Positions 43,700 to 53,872 of a DNA stretch of 64,000 nt are shown here, one piece after another (the stretch's first letter is position 1; the number at the start of each line of letters is the position of its first letter). Location: contig NTMA01000042.1 of NCBI GenBank assembly GCA_002917075.1, positions 124,001 through 188,000 of the forward strand, read 5' to 3'. The position numbers were made by a program, and so were the translations under genes. The DNA is from Hawksworthiomyces lignivorus. Lineage: Eukaryota > Ascomycota > Sordariomycetes > Ophiostomatales > Ophiostomataceae. The notes under the pieces were generated by a model. The model saw nothing but the letters and a program-made list of their open reading frames with translations. It did no database searches and had not been told where the DNA came from.

Positions 43700-44030
43700 T
43701 TACGTCCATTGTTGGCTACCCTCGGTCGTACTACCACTGCAGACCCATGCACCGAATACGATAGTATATCAACCTCTTGGAATGAAGATCGCACACAAGC
43801 CTAGTGGCAAGACCGCTGGCAGAGGCTGACCGAACCTCCGGACCGGCCCGCCAATCAATACCCTTGGTGGACTGCCCGAGAAGTGGCCAAGGCCCACCGG
43901 CACTTTGCGAAAGCCGAAAGCAGTCCCATGACACAAGTCCGCACGAGTCATATTGGCCTGGCGGCCCGCGTTGTTGAGAGATTGGGATTCCTTTTAGTGG
44001 ACTTTCCGGGAAGGAGATCGTCAAAGAGGT
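43700..44030 (+). mobile_element. Degraded non-LTR (LINE) retrotransposon, 3' end of reverse transcriptase ORF
   Basis: A + strand frame reads YDSISTSWNEDRTQA, a stop, WQDRWQRL, WWTAREVAKAHRHFAKAES and SPMTQVRTSHIGLAARVVER before a stop at about 44030. The order W...W..., then K-A-E-S-S...Q-x-R-T-x-x-I-G-L is the usual tail of fungal LINE-type reverse transcriptases, where it leads into a terminal Cys/His knuckle that is missing here. Only about 100 residues remain, with at least one stop. The rest of the element is absent, so it is a dead fragment. Confidence 0.5.
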
Positions 44031-44922
44031 GACTGTAAAGAGACAGGCCATATAAACCACAGTGTGGGGGATTTCTGGCATTGAGTTCCTGAAATGGTAA
44101 GTAAAGCTGCTTCACAGAAGGTCAGGAAATAGAAATGCGACTATTTAGCATACATCATACAAGGTGAAGCTTCATTTTGCGTCATATGGACGAGATTGCG
44201 ATTCGCAAAATCGTGCCAGGTTTAAGGAGCCAATCCAAAAAGAGCTGATGCTGCACTGAAGCACGTAGAAACGTCTTTTTGATGCTTTGCCCAAGCATTT
44301 TATCCCAGTGCCCAATAGGATGCCGCTTCTGCGGTTGGCCAGCAGGCGAGGGTGGAGGCGGTGGATGCAGTGGATGCAGCTTGAGCACTGACAGCGGCCG
44401 CCCACCATTGGCCCATCCATCTTCTTGTAAGCGCCGACTTCCCCCTTTTGGACGGGCTATCTCACAGTCCCGCAGCAAATCGAGGTGCTTTTACTGTGGT
44501 AGGTCCCTCCTCGGTGCATATTTGGCGGGGATTTTTGGGGAGATTGATGAGTAGCTAAAGCACCGTTGGCGGGCGTGGCATAGGTGAGAAGTGAAAGGGA
44601 CCCAAGACCGTTTGTGCCACATGCTATAGGTATAGATGAGCTTTCCCAGAGCGGGATGTCCTGCGGTTATCTTACTGAAAACGCGACGAGAGACAGGGTT
44701 TAGAAAATAAGGTGATGAGAGAGGGGGGGGTTAAGAGCACATTTCCCGGAAGTCATCACACTTCTCAGTTTTTTTATCCTTATTTTCTTTCCTTCTCTTG
44801 TCTACATTGCTTCTTAGAGCTCGTCTTCTGTTTGCCAACTCCTGAAGCCTATTCTAGACCTCAATTTGTGGCGTGCTTATTGTCTGTTAGAGAGTGAAGA
44901 GCCAATTCAATTGCGGTTCACC

Positions 44923-46567
44923 ATGGCAGCGCGGCCAGGCGAGGAGAACGTCGCGACGCTGTAAGTACCGAACGAAGGATTGTCGTTCTTGTTGTTTACA
45001 CGGGCGCGCGTGTGTCTGTGAGTGTGCGCAGCTGGTCTGACATTGTGCTCAGCTTTGGCGACATCCATTACTTTTACGGCCCCGAGACTGCAAACCCCCC
45101 GCATCACCGCTTCAACAAGGGCTCCTACGTCTACCTCTTTGAGAACGCCCACGAAGGCAGGGCCCGCATCGAGATTGCCAACCAGCCGGGCACAGAGCAC
45201 CAGGATGCATTTGACGGATGTGGGCACTCCCCCCTCTGCTACTTTGCCTCTTCTCTCTTCTACAATTTTCTGCGTTTAGCTTGCTTACCGTTGGTGCACT
45301 CGCAGTCCTTGACCGCACCGCCGTCACGTACACGTACCGGCACAGCTGCATGGTGTCGCTGGCGGTGCACGACGTGCCGAACCAGGAGGAGTGGCACCTG
45401 CCGACGTACGACCCGCACAACCAGGCCATCTACCACTACAAGCTGCAGTCGCTGGACATCTACTTCTGGACGGCGCGCGACGCGCAGCAGTTTGTCAACG
45501 GCGTGCGGCGGGTGCTGCCGGCGAGCCAGCTGAGCATCGAGGACGAGCCGGCGCCGGCGCCGCCCCCGCTGCCGCAGCAGCAGCAGCAGCAGCAGCAGAG
45601 ACAGCAGCAGCCGCAGGCGGCAGCCAGCAACGGCGCGTCGTCGCTGGTGCAGAAGCTGGAGAGCGTGGCGCTGAATGGTGGCGGCGCACCGGGAGCGTCC
45701 AACGCCGAGTCCATCTCGTTTGCGCCGCCGCCGCTGTCGGCGGTGTCGGCGGACTCGAGCCACCCGTCGCTGCAGTCGCTGCCGCCGCCGCCGCCTGCAT
45801 CGCAGTCGCCCCCCAGCCAGCAGCACCAGCAGCCCCAGCAGCAGCAGCAGCCCGCGGCTTTCGCCCCGATCGCCTACAACCCCGCGGCGCCGGCGGCGCC
45901 CGAGACCATCCGGCCGCGGGAGAAGACGCCGCCGCCCGAGGACGCGGCCGGCCCGCACCCGCTGCACCAGAGGCTGGCCAACGACGCCGCCACGCCCTTC
46001 AGCCCGGGCCTCGTGGTGCCGACGGGGCTGGGCCCGCTGAGTCCCGGCATCCCGCCGCCGGCGTTCCAGGCGCCGCCCGGCGCGCCTGCGTTTCCTGGCC
46101 CGCCCTCGGCACCGCCGCCAGCAGCGGCCGCGCCCCCGGCCTACGGCGCCCCTGGCACGCCCTCGGGCTTTCCGGGCCTGGTCCGCTCCGCCACCATGCC
46201 CGTCGCGTCGCCCTCGCCCTTTAGTCCCGTGTTCCCCGGCAGCCCGCTCGGCGGCGGTGGCCACGGCGCCACCGCCTTCGCGCCGCCTCCCACCACGGCT
46301 GCCGCACCGTCGCCCGCTGCCGCCGCGCACGCCCACGCCCAGGCGCAGGCGCCGCACGGCTTCAGCCACTACAGCTACACCAGCGCAGCGGCGCCTGGCG
46401 CGGGTGACTTCTCCATCCACCAGCAGATGTACCGGCCGACGGAGGGCGAGGCGGGCTCGCACTACACGCCGAAGCAGGATCCGCGTGGCCGGCTGGAAGA
46501 GGTGGGCGGGCGCGTGGAGCGCGGCGTGACGGGCTTCCTGAAGAAGATCGAGAAGAGGATTGGGTAG
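44923..46567 (+). CDS. Fungal protein with conserved N-terminal domain and Pro/Gln-rich tail, unknown function
   Basis: Exons 44923..44960, 45032..45219 and 45306..46567 give 495 residues. Junctions restore LWSDIVLSFGDIHYFYG and QDAFDGFLDRTAVTYTY, the conserved text. Seen: a compact N-terminal domain (about 1-185) with YGPETANPPHHRFNKGSY, RARIEIANQPG, EEWHLPTYDPHNQAIY and LDIYFWTARDAQQFVNGVRR. A disordered region rich in Pro, Gln and Ala follows, with a Gln run (about 45574-45597 in DNA). The protein ends in a basic amphipathic helix (GRVERGVTGFLKKIEKRIG). I have seen the N-terminal domain in other filamentous-fungal proteins without assigned function. No signal or membrane segment. The terminal helix could bind membranes or partners (inference). 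Confidence 0.83.
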
Positions 46568-49041
46568 AGAAAGGAGCGAGGCCTGGCGAACGGGGTGGTG
46601 CTGTGCTGCTGGTTCATAGAGGTTGAGTTTACGAGTTTTTGCTTGTTTTTGGGTCTCTTTAGCGTGTTCTTGAAATTGCAATTCCCTCTAATAGTAAAGG
46701 CTTTATTCATGGAATCTCCAAACTGTAGCGCTCTCGCAAGCCTGGAATTTTTTTTTTTTATAAAAAAAATAAAATAAAATTAGTGGTGTTCATACGGATC
46801 ATGAACCGCTACACTTTGATCTCTGTTCTAGGTGTCGATCGGTCAATCACCTCGCACAATAGACCCCAAAGTGTGTGTTTGGTACGCATTAGGTGGGCAC
46901 GATGTGCTCGCACTATGAAACGAAACCGTGGGAAGAGCTGTCAGCACTAGTCTCATCTTTCATGTGAAAAGACATTGGCCCAAGCAGCCAGTCAGATGCG
47001 GATCCCAGCAAATTGCCTCGCCACAGACTCGTACTCGTTGCTGGAACCATTAGTGACTCTCACAGGTGAGATGTACGAGTATTACGAGAAAACTTTGTAC
47101 GAGTAATACTGTGGTGCAGACATTCTCTCGCACCAAAATGTGATTAGCTGTTCTCCGCATGCCAGTCTTCTCACGCCCAATACCAAAAAGTCATGCTCAA
47201 ATCTACAGCATGATGCAGGTCTGTCGTCAGTCGCTTCTCCACCAGGCCGCCCTGCTGATGACCTAGTAAGCCTTATCTGCCAGGGCGATGATGTGGCATG
47301 GCTGACCAGGGAAGAGACGAGAAGGGGAAGGGGGCCTGCAACTCGGCCACCCTCTGTCTCCTGTTCCTCTCCTTCTAGGCGGACTCGATTCCTTTCCCAT
47401 CCTTCACTACGGCATCTTTGCAATGGAAATCGAATAGACGTTTCTCAGCCAGCCTCTCATTGTGCACTTGTTCGTTCCGTTGCTGCGTAATTCACTTGGT
47501 CCTGTGGCGGTGGTGGTGCTAGAGCGATTTGCTGGCACAGCCCCCCGTTCACCTCAGCTCTTCAAACCCCAGCATTTTCTCTTCATGTGCCCCTTTCCCT
47601 TTCTACGCCCGATGGGATGGATGGGACGTTTTTCGCTGTGCAATCGATGGTCGAAACGAACACTGGGCTGGCTGGCTGGCAAGCGAAAAATGGCATTGTC
47701 TAGAATGGGACTGTCCCCTGAATCTTGCTCCCCTCTGACAGTTCTCTGCTGCTCTTTTTGTGGCGCCTTTTGCTCCACCGTCGCAGCGATTGCCCACATC
47801 CAGAAAACACGACCGAAACCCGCCATCCCCCATCCCGCCACCTCCAATTAGCTCGTCGATGATGCACGAAAATGTATCCAGTACTTTCTGGGCAAGGCCG
47901 CCAAAGTGAGACCACCCTCATCAATACGCCCCAGAAATGCCAACAATCATTCTATTAGGCTGTCCCCTGGCCCTAAAAAGAGGCCTAATCTAGTTCCCGT
48001 CTCTGCTGGGCCTCTGTATCTGCTACATTCGTTTCCAAATTCTGTATGGAATTCTCCATAGTGCGTTGCTGCGCCGTAACTACTCGAACTTAGCCAGTAG
48101 TATACATAATGGCGGCTGACGCCTCACTCTGCTGGCCAAGCCTAGCCCTTTCGTATCTTGCTGCCGCAGTCTCCGTTGCTCTCCAGCTTGTCCCGAAATC
48201 TGCTGTACGATGTACCAGTTGTGGTCCTGGTTTGTTTCCCGGCCATTTCTTTCTCTTTGTGTCGCATTTCGTCTCCCCTTGTCAGATTGCATCCTCCTGG
48301 TCTGCTGCATCATTCTTTGTTTCTGACTCTCTCTGTTCTTCTCTGTACGGAATACAATTCCACACAATCTCCTACCGTTTTGCTCTCTCTCTCTCTCTCT
48401 CTCTTTTCTTACTTCCATCCTTCTTCTGCCTCTTCTCCCTCGCTTTCTGAGTGTGTCACCTCTTCTCCTCACCGACGTCTAAGACATAACGAGAACATCC
48501 TTTAATCCTTACGCCCCCCACCTTTCCGCTTCCAAGACTGCTTGCGTAGTTCCTTGCATCCCAAGCAGCGGCAGCGAGCGTTTTCTCTACGTTGTCCATC
48601 TTACACGTTTCTCTCCCTCCCTCCAATTCTCGCCGTCCAACCAAAAACCAACGGTTTCCCCGACGCTGACGACGACCGTCGATTTGCCTCTCCTTCACCG
48701 TCTCAGACTCGTTCCATTTCATCTCGCTCGGCAGTTGTCCCCCAGTTGTCCCCCCCAAGTCGTAACCATCCCGGAAAATCGAATATAATAAAATCAAATA
48801 GGCACAAAAAACGGGAACGAAAGGAAGCGCTGCAGAAGTGAGACAGGGCCTGGTTTACCATGCATAGGGATTCAAGACAGGCAGCTCCCGTCGTTGTCGA
48901 CTAATCTTTTTTCCCGTCCGAGCTTTTGATCTGTCTCGCCTTTTCGTCCATTTGTCCAGTTCCTCGACCTTCCTCTTCAATCTTTCTACATTTCTTCGAT
49001 CCTTCTGCCCGGAACTCACAGCGGGTGTAGCGTCTCCCACG
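46568..49041. other. Long intergenic / leader region, pyrimidine-rich toward its right end
   Basis: About 2.5 kb without a convincing gene. From about 48100 to 49040 the + strand is strongly pyrimidine-rich, with a (CT) run at 48383..48404, and looks like promoter plus long 5' leader of the next gene. Short open frames on both strands (47082-47924, 48080-48841) have composition but no family resemblance. Confidence 0.5.
48383..48404. repeat. (CT)n microsatellite, about 11 units
   Basis: Uninterrupted CT dinucleotides on the + strand in the pyrimidine-rich region upstream of the membrane-protein gene at 49042. Such tracts are common near fungal transcription starts; a role here is inference. 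Confidence 0.8.
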
Positions 49042-50668
49042 ATGTTCATCCGAACGGGCATTGAGCCTAGGGCGATACTTGCCTTTCGTGACTTCCAGCC
49101 CATTGCGGGTGCGCGGTGGCTAGAACAGCGTGCGAGCCAAAACGAGACTTCAAACCAAAACCAAAACGACAAGCCGTCCAGCCATACGACCGCTATTGTA
49201 AGAATTACCTTGAATTCTCTGCAAAGGAAGCCTCTTCTCTGGCCCGCCTATTCTGCAGTTTACTGACCATGGTCTCGCTCTTGCAAAACAGATTCTTGCC
49301 AGCATCGTCGTTGCTCTCTGCGTCAGCACACTAGCGTGGATTGGCTACCGCCGGTGGTCGCAGTCCAGAACAGCCAAATACTCGCGGTCGGGCCGCGATG
49401 ACAACGACCACAGCGAATCGGCCACGGCGGCGGCGGGGGCCAGACCGGAGACGCAGTCGACCGGGCGCGGGGCAGCGTCGCGGCTGCGGCACCAGGAGAG
49501 CGTGTCGACGGTGGACCGCAACGCGAGCGTGCGGTCTGTGATGACGCTGCCGCCGTACCGGCCGAAGCCGCAGGAGGACGAGCACGTGCTGGGGCGGGAG
49601 GGGGAGCGGGACGGAATCGACGTGGTGGTGGAGCTGCCGACGGCGGAGGACGAGGAGGCGCTGCGCGAGGAGGAGATGGACGCGCTGTACCAGATCCGGC
49701 TGACGCGGCGGCGGCAGCTGGCGGAGCGCGAGGAGCGGCGGCAGGCGCGGCGGGACGCGCGCGCGCGCAACGACCAGGTGGCGCTGCAGGCGCTGCGCGA
49801 GCAGGCGCGGGCGGCGTCCACGTCCAACACGGAGGAGATCGAGGCGCTGCGCGAGGGGCACAGCCGCGCCCGCGACACCCGCACGCGCGCCGTCAGCAGC
49901 GTCAGCTACGCCGAGGTCGGCGTCGCCCGCCACGACGGCACCCGCATCCGCGCCAACAGCTCCGAGAGCGAGCGCGTCGGCCTGCTGAGCGACGCCGCCA
50001 GCATCGCCGCCTCCGTCCGCTCGCCCTCGGCCGCCGCCCACCACCGCTCGAGCCTGCAGCAGCCGGCCGAGGGCGGCGGGCAGCAGCAGCAGCACCGCCG
50101 CGGCCGCAGCGCCAGCTCCGTGGTGAGCATCGACACTACGCACAGCGACGGCGGCGGCGGACAAGGGGCGCTGCCCGCACCGCTCTCAGCGACGCGCTCC
50201 CGCGCCAGCTCCGCCGGCCGCGTCACCCCTGGCGCCGGCTCCAGCCCCGAGCTCGTCGACGCCGCCGACGCAGACCTCGGCGACTCGCCCCCTGGCTACG
50301 ACGAGGTCTCCCTCAACGACCTCACCCCGGCCCAGTCGCGCGCCGCCAGCCCCTACCCCGAACCCCCGCCCACCTACACAGCCACGGCCACGACCGCCGC
50401 GGCCGGCCCTACCGAGGCGCGCAACAGGCGCGTCTCGGCGCACATTGCCGACCTCGCCGCAGAAGCTGCCAGCGCGGACGCGTCTGGCGCCGGCGACAGC
50501 ACCGGCAGCCACCCGACGACGACGCGGAGCAGCAGTAGCGGCAGCCAAGATGACCGCCGGTCGTCGCGCCAGGGCGGCATCCCCCAGCTGCCCAGCCTCC
50601 GCCTGGCACAGCTGCCCCAGATCGTCATCGAGCCGTCTAGTGCCGTACCGCGGGACAGTGAGCGATAG
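49042..50668 (+). CDS. Single-pass membrane protein with two PPxY motifs
   Basis: Exons 49042..49197 and 49292..50668 give 510 residues. The 52-residue first exon (MFIRTGIEPRAILAFRDFQP) ends in phase 0 at a GTAAGA donor. Exon 2 opens directly with the membrane helix (ILASIVVALCVSTLAWIGY, residues 53-71) followed by RRW. Seen after it: an Arg/Glu-rich coiled-coil-like helix (about 180-260), long Ser/Ala-rich disorder, and two PPxY motifs, P385-P-G-Y388 (SPPGYDEVSLNDL) and P411-P-T-Y414. Known: PPxY peptides bind WW domains of Nedd4/Rsp5 ubiquitin ligases; some yeast transmembrane adaptors (for example Bsd2, Tre1 and Ssh4) work this way. Inference: a possible Rsp5 adaptor or substrate with its tail in the cytosol. 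One sequon (NETS) lies before the helix. Orthologues in other fungi are uncharacterised. Confidence 0.78.
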
Positions 50669-51479
50669 ACTCTTCTTTTATTTAAAAATTTTTTTTTTTT
50701 TTTTTTGCAGTGTACCGACAGCGCTTGGAATGAGAAACGATGACGATTTAGGACAGAAAACTTCTTTTTGGGAAATACTTCCGGTTGATATCCCCCTCGT
50801 CTATTGTCCCCTCCCTTTCTATTTGGATGCTTTCATTCTTTGGGTTTTCACATGGCGTTTTGCGGCGAAGCATCAGTTCCAGCCTCCTGCTATTTTGTGT
50901 CTTTGGAAATTGCCTCTCTGCATCCTTTTTTACGAGCGTATTTTTGTGGATTTACTCACGCCAACGTTGTACCATACAGCATCGCGAAAGTTGGCTCACG
51001 CTGTTTTTCATCCCAATCTTCTGTAAATCAGAAAGACAAAGTTTTAATACAATTTCGTGTTGCATGCCCGGTGTCACCTGTGCACATGTCTAGAGCTTCA
51101 CACCCTCCGCTGTTCCAAATGCTAGACTCGATTCTTTGTATGATTGCCCATGTCATCTTTGCCCGAGACATGCAGGACGTTTTTAATTTGGCCTTAAAGT
51201 GAGACAGTTTCTTCTGCAGCGGAAGCTCTCGGCGGGTGGCTGTTGGCGGCGGCGCCCGTCTTGGTGGGGCAGTCCTGCCAAAGAGAAATTTCTCAGGCTT
51301 AGGTTATACAATTACATACGCCTCCACTAATGGGTGCAGCAGCTAAAAGTCGTCACAGTGGGTGTCTCGGGAAAAAAATAGAGACTACATTGACAGTCTT
51401 GCCAACGGTCCTCAATATACAAATGGTCTAGTTGCAAACGAAGAAGCAGAGCTTTTTTCTTTCTCACTTGTGACAGACA
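50669..51479. other. Intergenic upstream of YAE1
   Basis: About 810 bp. It starts with an 18-nt T tract (50689..50706) just past the membrane-protein stop. Overlapping + strand frames to about 51200 are T-rich and show no family match. It ends with the YAE1 promoter. Confidence 0.5.
50689..50706. repeat. Homopolymer T tract, 18 nt
   Basis: Eighteen T bases begin about 20 bp after the stop codon of the upstream gene and are followed by GCAG. It lies in the presumed 3' UTR. Confidence 0.85.
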
Positions 51480-52511
51480 ATGCACCAACGCCCGCCAGCA
51501 GACCCGCACAACAAGGACGACCTCGCAGCAGGTGGCGCAAACATGGCCGGCCTGCCCACAACTGTTCATTACCAGCCGCCGGCGGCAAGCGGAGGCAGCG
51601 GCTACCACGGCGAAGAGCAGGAGGAAGGTGGGGGCCAGGCTGACTTCTTCGACGACGTATTTGGGTCCTCCGGGCCGGAGGAAGCGGAGCTGTTCGAGAG
51701 CAGCATGCCGGCCGCAAGGCCATCTGCAGCTGGGACAGGCGCCACTGCGGCGGCGGCGGCGGCGGCGGCGGCTGCCTCGCATCCCTCAGACATGAACCGC
51801 CTGCAGCAGGACCACTCTACGGCGGGGTATCGTGAGGGGCTCACCGCGGCCAAGGCCGCCAGCATTCAGGCCGGCTTCGACGAGGGCTACTCGCTGGGCG
51901 CGGCCCTGGGCGGCGCCGCCGGCGAGCTGCTCGGCCTGCTGGAGGGCCTGGCGGCGGGCGTCGTGGTCGCCGACAACAACAGCAGCAGCGGCCGCGATCC
52001 TGCGCTGGTCGACCTGCTGGCCCGCGCCCGCGCGCAGCTGGCCGTGACCTCCCTCTTCGCGCCGGCGTACTTTGCGCCCGACGGGACGTGGCTATACGAG
52101 GCTGCAACGGGCGGCGAGGGCAGCACGCCGTCCGGGCAGGAGAACCTGAAGGAGGAGCAGGAGCAAGAGCACACCATCTTCGATGTCGCCCGCGCGCACC
52201 CCCTCCTGCGCACGTGGCGCGGCCTCGTGGACGCGCAGCTGCGGCGCTTCGGCGTGCGCTGGGGCGCCGAGGGCGACGACGCGGCGCTGGCAGCCAGGCT
52301 CGGGCTGCAGCAGGAGGAGGACAACGATGGCGAGGAGGACGAGGAAGAGCCGAAGCGGCAGCAGCCGCTGCTGCAGACTGCAAGGCGTCCCCAGGCTGGG
52401 GCCAGCGGCGCCCGCGCTGGGAGCGCATCTACGACGCTGCGCACCGAGCCTCCTGCGGCGGCCTCGGCGAGCCGCCCTGCCGCCCCAAACACGTCTGCCC
52501 TGGACTGGTGA
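51480..52511 (+). CDS. YAE1: Deca-GX3 protein YAE1, adaptor for Fe-S insertion into Rli1/ABCE1
   Basis: A single exon of 343 residues from ATG 51480 (MHQRPPADPHNKDD). Seen: FFDDVFGSS near residue 57, a poly-Ala run, SDMNRLQQDHSTAGYREGL and then the Gly-every-fourth-residue helix of the Yae1 domain (GYREGLTAAKAASIQAGFDE and on to GAALGGAAGELLG, about residues 116-152). The rest is low complexity with an acidic run. The last three residues are L-D-W. Known: Yae1 with Lto1 links the ABC protein Rli1 to the cytosolic iron-sulfur targeting complex, and the client-recognition signal is a C-terminal [LIM]-[DES]-[WF] tripeptide, in yeast carried by Lto1. Here Yae1 itself ends with it. The protein is much longer than yeast Yae1 because of inserts. 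The domain call is secure. Confidence 0.9.
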   Translation: MHQRPPADPHNKDDLAAGGANMAGLPTTVHYQPPAASGGSGYHGEEQEEGGGQADFFDDVFGSSGPEEAELFESSMPAARPSAAGTGATAAAAAAAAAASHPSDMNRLQQDHSTAGYREGLTAAKAASIQAGFDEGYSLGAALGGAAGELLGLLEGLAAGVVVADNNSSSGRDPALVDLLARARAQLAVTSLFAPAYFAPDGTWLYEAATGGEGSTPSGQENLKEEQEQEHTIFDVARAHPLLRTWRGLVDAQLRRFGVRWGAEGDDAALAARLGLQQEEDNDGEEDEEEPKRQQPLLQTARRPQAGASGARAGSASTTLRTEPPAAASASRPAAPNTSALDW

Positions 52512-53467
52512 AGACCAGCAACGACTCTGCTTCATCTACGTACAAAACCGCAAGAGACCGTGGCGTCTGGGCATTGCCGATCCTTCCGAGAAGCGCCATT
52601 ACGCTTCTCTGCAGAAGCAAATTATGTCTACAGCTCTCTCTTGGCCCTTCCACACGCAGCAGCTGCGCTGAACGAGCCGTTCGATGGCACACTAGATAAG
52701 GGCTTACTGATGGATTACCACCAAAACGTGGCCATTGCTCACTGTAAATTAGTGGCAATGTAACGCCGATTAGTTTGCACAAGCCTAGACAATTGCCGGA
52801 GCCAGGCGCTAAGCCAAGCCGCTGTTCTAGGCTGGCAAGGAAAAAAAGGAAGCGAATTGCGCCTTAAACTCTAGTTATTTTGCATCCCAGCGGCATGGGG
52901 CCGAGCCCTGCTGCGACCCTGTCTCAGAGAACAGCCGTAATTAATAAAATTGTTGCTGCCTTGACTCACTTCGCCTAATCTGGGGCATCCACATAATAAG
53001 AATATTGTTCTGCCTCAAAACCACCCGCGCAGGCCGCATTCCGCTCCAGTTATAAATGTGCATTACGTAGAGTGTGGCGTGGCTGGTGGGAAGCAGAGCA
53101 GCGCAAGCCAACACAATGCAGCCCACAGCAACGAATAAGACCAGATAATATGATATCCTGTCTCGTGCGGCTAGGCGCAGCAGACCAACGGTAGAGCGAA
53201 AATCGCATGCCGAAGTAAATAAATAGCGTTCTGTAGTATAGAAATCTAAACCTGAAAACAAAGGAAGCAGAGGAGGCCGACCCTAACTAATCTGCGGGTA
53301 GAAGTATCACAGCAATAATGAGCAGCTGTGTGCTTTTTCTTAATTCGCCCCCAGGCCTAGCAGTACTGTGACGTCACATAGGCACTACTCTCAAAGAGCG
53401 CTGTGGGAGAGCGCTGTAAGACATCGAGTGGAATAAGGCTAGCAGAAGGGAAGAGCAGAAACAGAAC

Positions 53468-53500
53468 AGCAGAAGCAGCAGAAGCAGCAGAAGCAGCAGA
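53468..53500. repeat. 9-bp tandem repeat, unit AGCAGAAGC
   Basis: Three to four head-to-tail copies on the + strand, about 380 bp upstream of the glycosyltransferase ATG. Confidence 0.8.
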
Positions 53501-53773
53501 AACATCAATATCGTTTATTTAAGAGTGGAAAGACCAATCTCTATTCCCAGAGAACTTACTGCGAATTTCCATGACGCTGCAGCTCGCCTGTCTTTCGTCT
53601 CTTTGCACATATATCAAATCTCATATTTGCTCGGCAACTCGCGGTGACGAAGAAGGGAGGCCGACCAAATACGCTCTACTACATGCGGCATTGGTTGGCG
53701 GCTGAGACACCCGAGGATCAACATTCCACATAACAGCAGTACCCGCAAGCAGACGAGCCACGCTGTGTCTCAT

Positions 53774-53774
<1 letters not shown>

Positions 53775-53804
<30 letters not shown>

Positions 53805-53805
53805 T
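53775..53805. repeat. T5A microsatellite
   Basis: About five units of TTTTTA lie in the + strand directly upstream of the glycosyltransferase coding region. Read as codons it gives an artificial Phe/Leu-rich N-terminus from a GTG codon, which is why I start the gene later, at the first ATG. Confidence 0.8.
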
Positions 53806-53872
53806 CTTTTGCTCTTCTTCTCACCTAACGCTATTTGGGGACGCCGCACCCCCACACCACGGCTTTGGCTTT

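Larger units (their letters stand above)
42083..44922. other. Relic-rich intergenic region
   Basis: About 2.8 kb, mostly AT-rich, without an intact gene. Two decayed coding relics are annotated separately (a dehydrogenase-like one near 42774 and a retrotransposon one near 43700). The right end (44170-44920) should hold the promoter of the gene at 44923. A purine-rich run with GGGGGGGG lies at about 44722. Confidence 0.5.
52512..53872. other. Long intergenic region with short repeats upstream of glycosyltransferase
   Basis: About 1.36 kb without a gene I can support. A minus-strand frame at 52941-53261 contains a hydrophobic stretch but lacks an ATG start. Near the right end are a 9-bp purine-rich repeat (53468..53500) and a T5A repeat (53775..53805), probably in the 5' leader of the next gene. 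Confidence 0.5.

Noticed and set aside
45260..46681. 473-codon minus-strand open frame
   Set aside because: Antisense of the GC-rich Pro/Gln tail; the product is an Arg/Leu run of low complexity.
48109..48450. 113-codon + strand frame starting MAADASLCW
   Set aside because: Ser/Leu/Phe-rich because of the CT-rich tract; it lies in the presumed leader of the downstream gene.
49331..50164. 277-codon minus-strand frame
   Set aside because: Antisense shadow of the PPxY membrane-protein gene; no ATG-led family resemblance.
52941..53261. Hydrophobic minus-strand frame with a membrane-like stretch
   Set aside because: It lacks an ATG start; an upstream exon could not be found and the remainder has no family resemblance. 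Kept as weak possibility only.
53765..53872. Phe/Leu-rich N-terminal extension of the glycosyltransferase as a signal peptide
   Set aside because: It begins at GTG and is encoded by a T5A microsatellite; the first ATG is 53873.
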